A stretch of DNA of 5,810 nt from NCBI GenBank assembly GCA_900557585.1, contig USTJ01000052.1, positions 1 to 5,810 of the forward strand. Direction: 5' to 3'. The position numbers were made by a program, and so were the translations under genes. A model generated the notes under the pieces. The model saw only the letters and a list, made by a program, of their open reading frames with translations. It was not told where the DNA came from and did not search any database. The first letter of the stretch is position 1. Every line of letters starts with the position of its first letter. Below are positions 4,664-5,810 of this stretch, piece after piece. The DNA is from an uncultured Eubacteriales bacterium. Lineage in GTDB: Bacteria > Bacillota > Clostridia > Christensenellales > UBA1242.

Positions 4664-5355
4664 TGAAACAAGAAATTCTTGACCTTGGGTTTAAAAATCT
4701 GAAAATTTATCAAGCACCAGAGGGCTATTGTTTCACATCTGACTCGGTTTTGCTTGCAAACTATATAAAGTGTCACAAAACCGACAAAGTTGTTGAATTT
4801 TGTGCCGGTTCAGGCGTGATTTCCATTTTGCTTTCAAAGAAACAAAATCCGACAAGCATTTGTGCTTTTGAAATTCAAAAACGCCTTGCAGACATGTTTG
4901 CGGGCTCGGTGGAACTGAACAATCTTGAAAAACAAATTCAAGTTATAAATGCACCGCTTGAAAAGTGTCTTGATTTTGTTCCAAGAGCATTCGCCGATGT
5001 TGTGTTTTGCAATCCACCATATATGGAAGGTGGCGACCACAGCGACAATCAAGAAATTGCAATTGCAACCCAAGAAATTGAAACAAACCTTGATTCGATT
5101 TTGGAAAACGCCGAAAAAGTTTTGAAATATGGCGGAAAGTTCTATATTGTTCACAAGGCAGACCGCCTTGTTGATGTGATGTGTGCTTTTCGAAAACATC
5201 ATATTGAACCAAAAAAACTTTGCATTGTATATCCAAACGAAAAGGCAGAACCGGCGGTTTTTCTGATGATGGGTACCAAATATGGCAAAAAAGGTCTTCG
5301 CATCTCAAAGGCAATTTTTGCAGAAGATTTTAAATATTCAACCGATAGTTTTTAA
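4663..5355 (+). CDS. trmN6: tRNA1(Val) adenine-37-N6-methyltransferase family (TrmN6/YabB)
   Basis: This S-adenosylmethionine-dependent methyltransferase is expected to methylate N6 of adenine next to the anticodon of tRNA(Val), in the cytoplasm. The 230-residue length is close to YabB/YfiC proteins (about 245). Residues 13-30 contain the family's N-terminal motif (YQAPEGYCFTSDSVLLA, 16-32). Motif I is VVEFCAGSGVISILLS (43-58), E70 is the acidic residue that should bind the SAM ribose, and NPPY (117-120) is the catalytic motif of N6-adenine methyltransferases. GGKFYIVHKADRL (157-169) is typical of the later strand. The ATG overlaps the ferredoxin stop as TAATG with only a weak AGGCG upstream, so translation is probably coupled. 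The open frame extends back to 4603, but that would lie inside the ferredoxin and lacks a ribosome binding site. The family call is firm; the exact tRNA target is inferred. Confidence 0.92.
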   Translation: MKQEILDLGFKNLKIYQAPEGYCFTSDSVLLANYIKCHKTDKVVEFCAGSGVISILLSKKQNPTSICAFEIQKRLADMFAGSVELNNLEKQIQVINAPLEKCLDFVPRAFADVVFCNPPYMEGGDHSDNQEIAIATQEIETNLDSILENAEKVLKYGGKFYIVHKADRLVDVMCAFRKHHIEPKKLCIVYPNEKAEPAVFLMMGTKYGKKGLRISKAIFAEDFKYSTDSF

Positions 5356-5380
5356 GTCAGCATTTTGTGCTGGCTTTTTT
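5356..5380 (+). terminator. Rho-independent terminator of the holB operon
   Basis: GTCAGCA (5356-5362) pairs with TGCTGGC (5368-5374), 7 bp with one T-G wobble, with a TTTTG loop and six T (5375-5380). It starts directly after the trmN6 stop. Its T run overlaps the stop codon of the convergent spmB. On the minus strand the run after the stem is poor (TTAAAAA), so spmB may not be well terminated here. Confidence 0.85.
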
Positions 5381-5810
5381 ATATAAATCGGCAGAAAAAG
5401 CATGCAAGCAAACTTCCAATAAAACAACTTATAAGAGCAAGGGGAATGGTTGCTTTGAGTTTTTTCACTTTTATGGTTGAAAAATATACCGCAACGATAT
5501 AGAAAACCGTGTCAGTTGCACTTACAATCACGCTTGCGCAGTGTGAAACGTAACTGTCTGCGCCATAGGTTGCATAAAGTTCACGAAGCATTGCCATGCT
5601 TCCAGAACCTGAAAATGGACGAATAATCATAAAGTCCACAAGTTCGGTTGGAATGCCGAGAAAATTGAAAACGGGACGCACGAAGTTTGCAATGTGAGTG
5701 TTCAGTCCGCTGATTTTGAAAAGTTCAACAGCAATGAAAATTGCAACCAAATATGGAAAGGTTGAAATGCAAAGATCAACCGCGCCTCTTGCGCCCGAAA
5801 TAAAGTGGTT
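5379..5810 (-). CDS. spmB: Spore maturation protein SpmB (5' end beyond the window)
   Basis: SpmB is a membrane protein with a nucleoside-recognition (Gate) domain that, with SpmA, is needed for full dehydration of the spore core in Bacillus and Clostridium. The window holds the last 143 residues of about 178; the frame is open to the right edge. The fragment opens with NHFISGARGAV (1-11), a family motif, then a hydrophobic segment FPYLVAIFIAVELF (18-31). IIRPFSGSGSMAM (62-74) is the central family signature, followed by TDTVFYIVAVYF (99-110) and a last membrane helix (about 121-139). A TTG at 5750 could be mistaken for a start, but family similarity continues upstream of it. The stop is TAA at 5379-5381. 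spmA usually precedes spmB and would lie to the right. Its presence suggests a spore-forming ancestry or ability. Confidence 0.92.
   Translation of the reverse strand, partial: NHFISGARGAVDLCISTFPYLVAIFIAVELFKISGLNTHIANFVRPVFNFLGIPTELVDFMIIRPFSGSGSMAMLRELYATYGADSYVSHCASVIVSATDTVFYIVAVYFSTIKVKKLKATIPLALISCFIGSLLACFFCRFI

Overview
The window looks like a low-GC, Gram-positive-type chromosome from the Clostridia or a related Bacillota lineage. The evidence is strong AGGAGG-type ribosome binding sites, sigma-A-like promoters, short hairpin plus T-run terminators, a spore maturation gene (spmB), and the linkage holB-ricT-trmN6, which recalls the holB-yaaT-yabA-yabB neighbourhood of Bacillus. The standard code fits: the genes that end inside the window stop at TAA or TAG. 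No mobile element, tRNA, rRNA, CRISPR array or recognisable riboswitch is visible. The species cannot be named from the sequence.

Layout. Bases 1-168 hold the C-terminal end of an unrecognised plus-strand gene, closed by a hairpin terminator. Bases 302-1252 encode a monocistronic lipoprotein with its own promoter and terminator. Its outer domain resembles the extracytoplasmic autoproteolytic (SEAL) domain of RsgI-type anti-sigma factors, but the anti-sigma domain and transmembrane helix are absent, and a long charged helical tail follows. A small conserved clostridial gene (1330-1590, minus strand) converges on it, with back-to-back hairpins between them. From the 1591-1802 region, greA (1803-2270) is transcribed divergently from a perfect TTGACA/TATAAT promoter and ends at a terminator.

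A four-gene operon follows: holB (DNA polymerase III delta'), ricT/yaaT (PSP1-domain Fe-S protein), a 56-residue 2[4Fe-4S] ferredoxin, and trmN6/yabB (tRNA adenine-N6 methyltransferase). The genes overlap by 13 nt, are spaced by 19 nt, or overlap by 1 nt, so coupled expression is likely. The operon joins replication, RNA processing and tRNA modification and contains two Fe-S proteins. Its promoter places the predicted transcription start on or next to the holB ATG, which has no Shine-Dalgarno sequence, so holB may be read from a leaderless mRNA. A terminator ends the operon. The 3' part of spmB (5379-5810, minus strand) converges on it and runs off the right edge.

The strongest candidate for something new is the RsgI-like domain carried by a lipoprotein, which keeps an Asn-Pro at the position where RsgI proteins self-cleave. 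Other points worth checking are the possible leaderless holB start, the ferredoxin between ricT and trmN6, and the long K/E/N/Q-rich tail on RicT.
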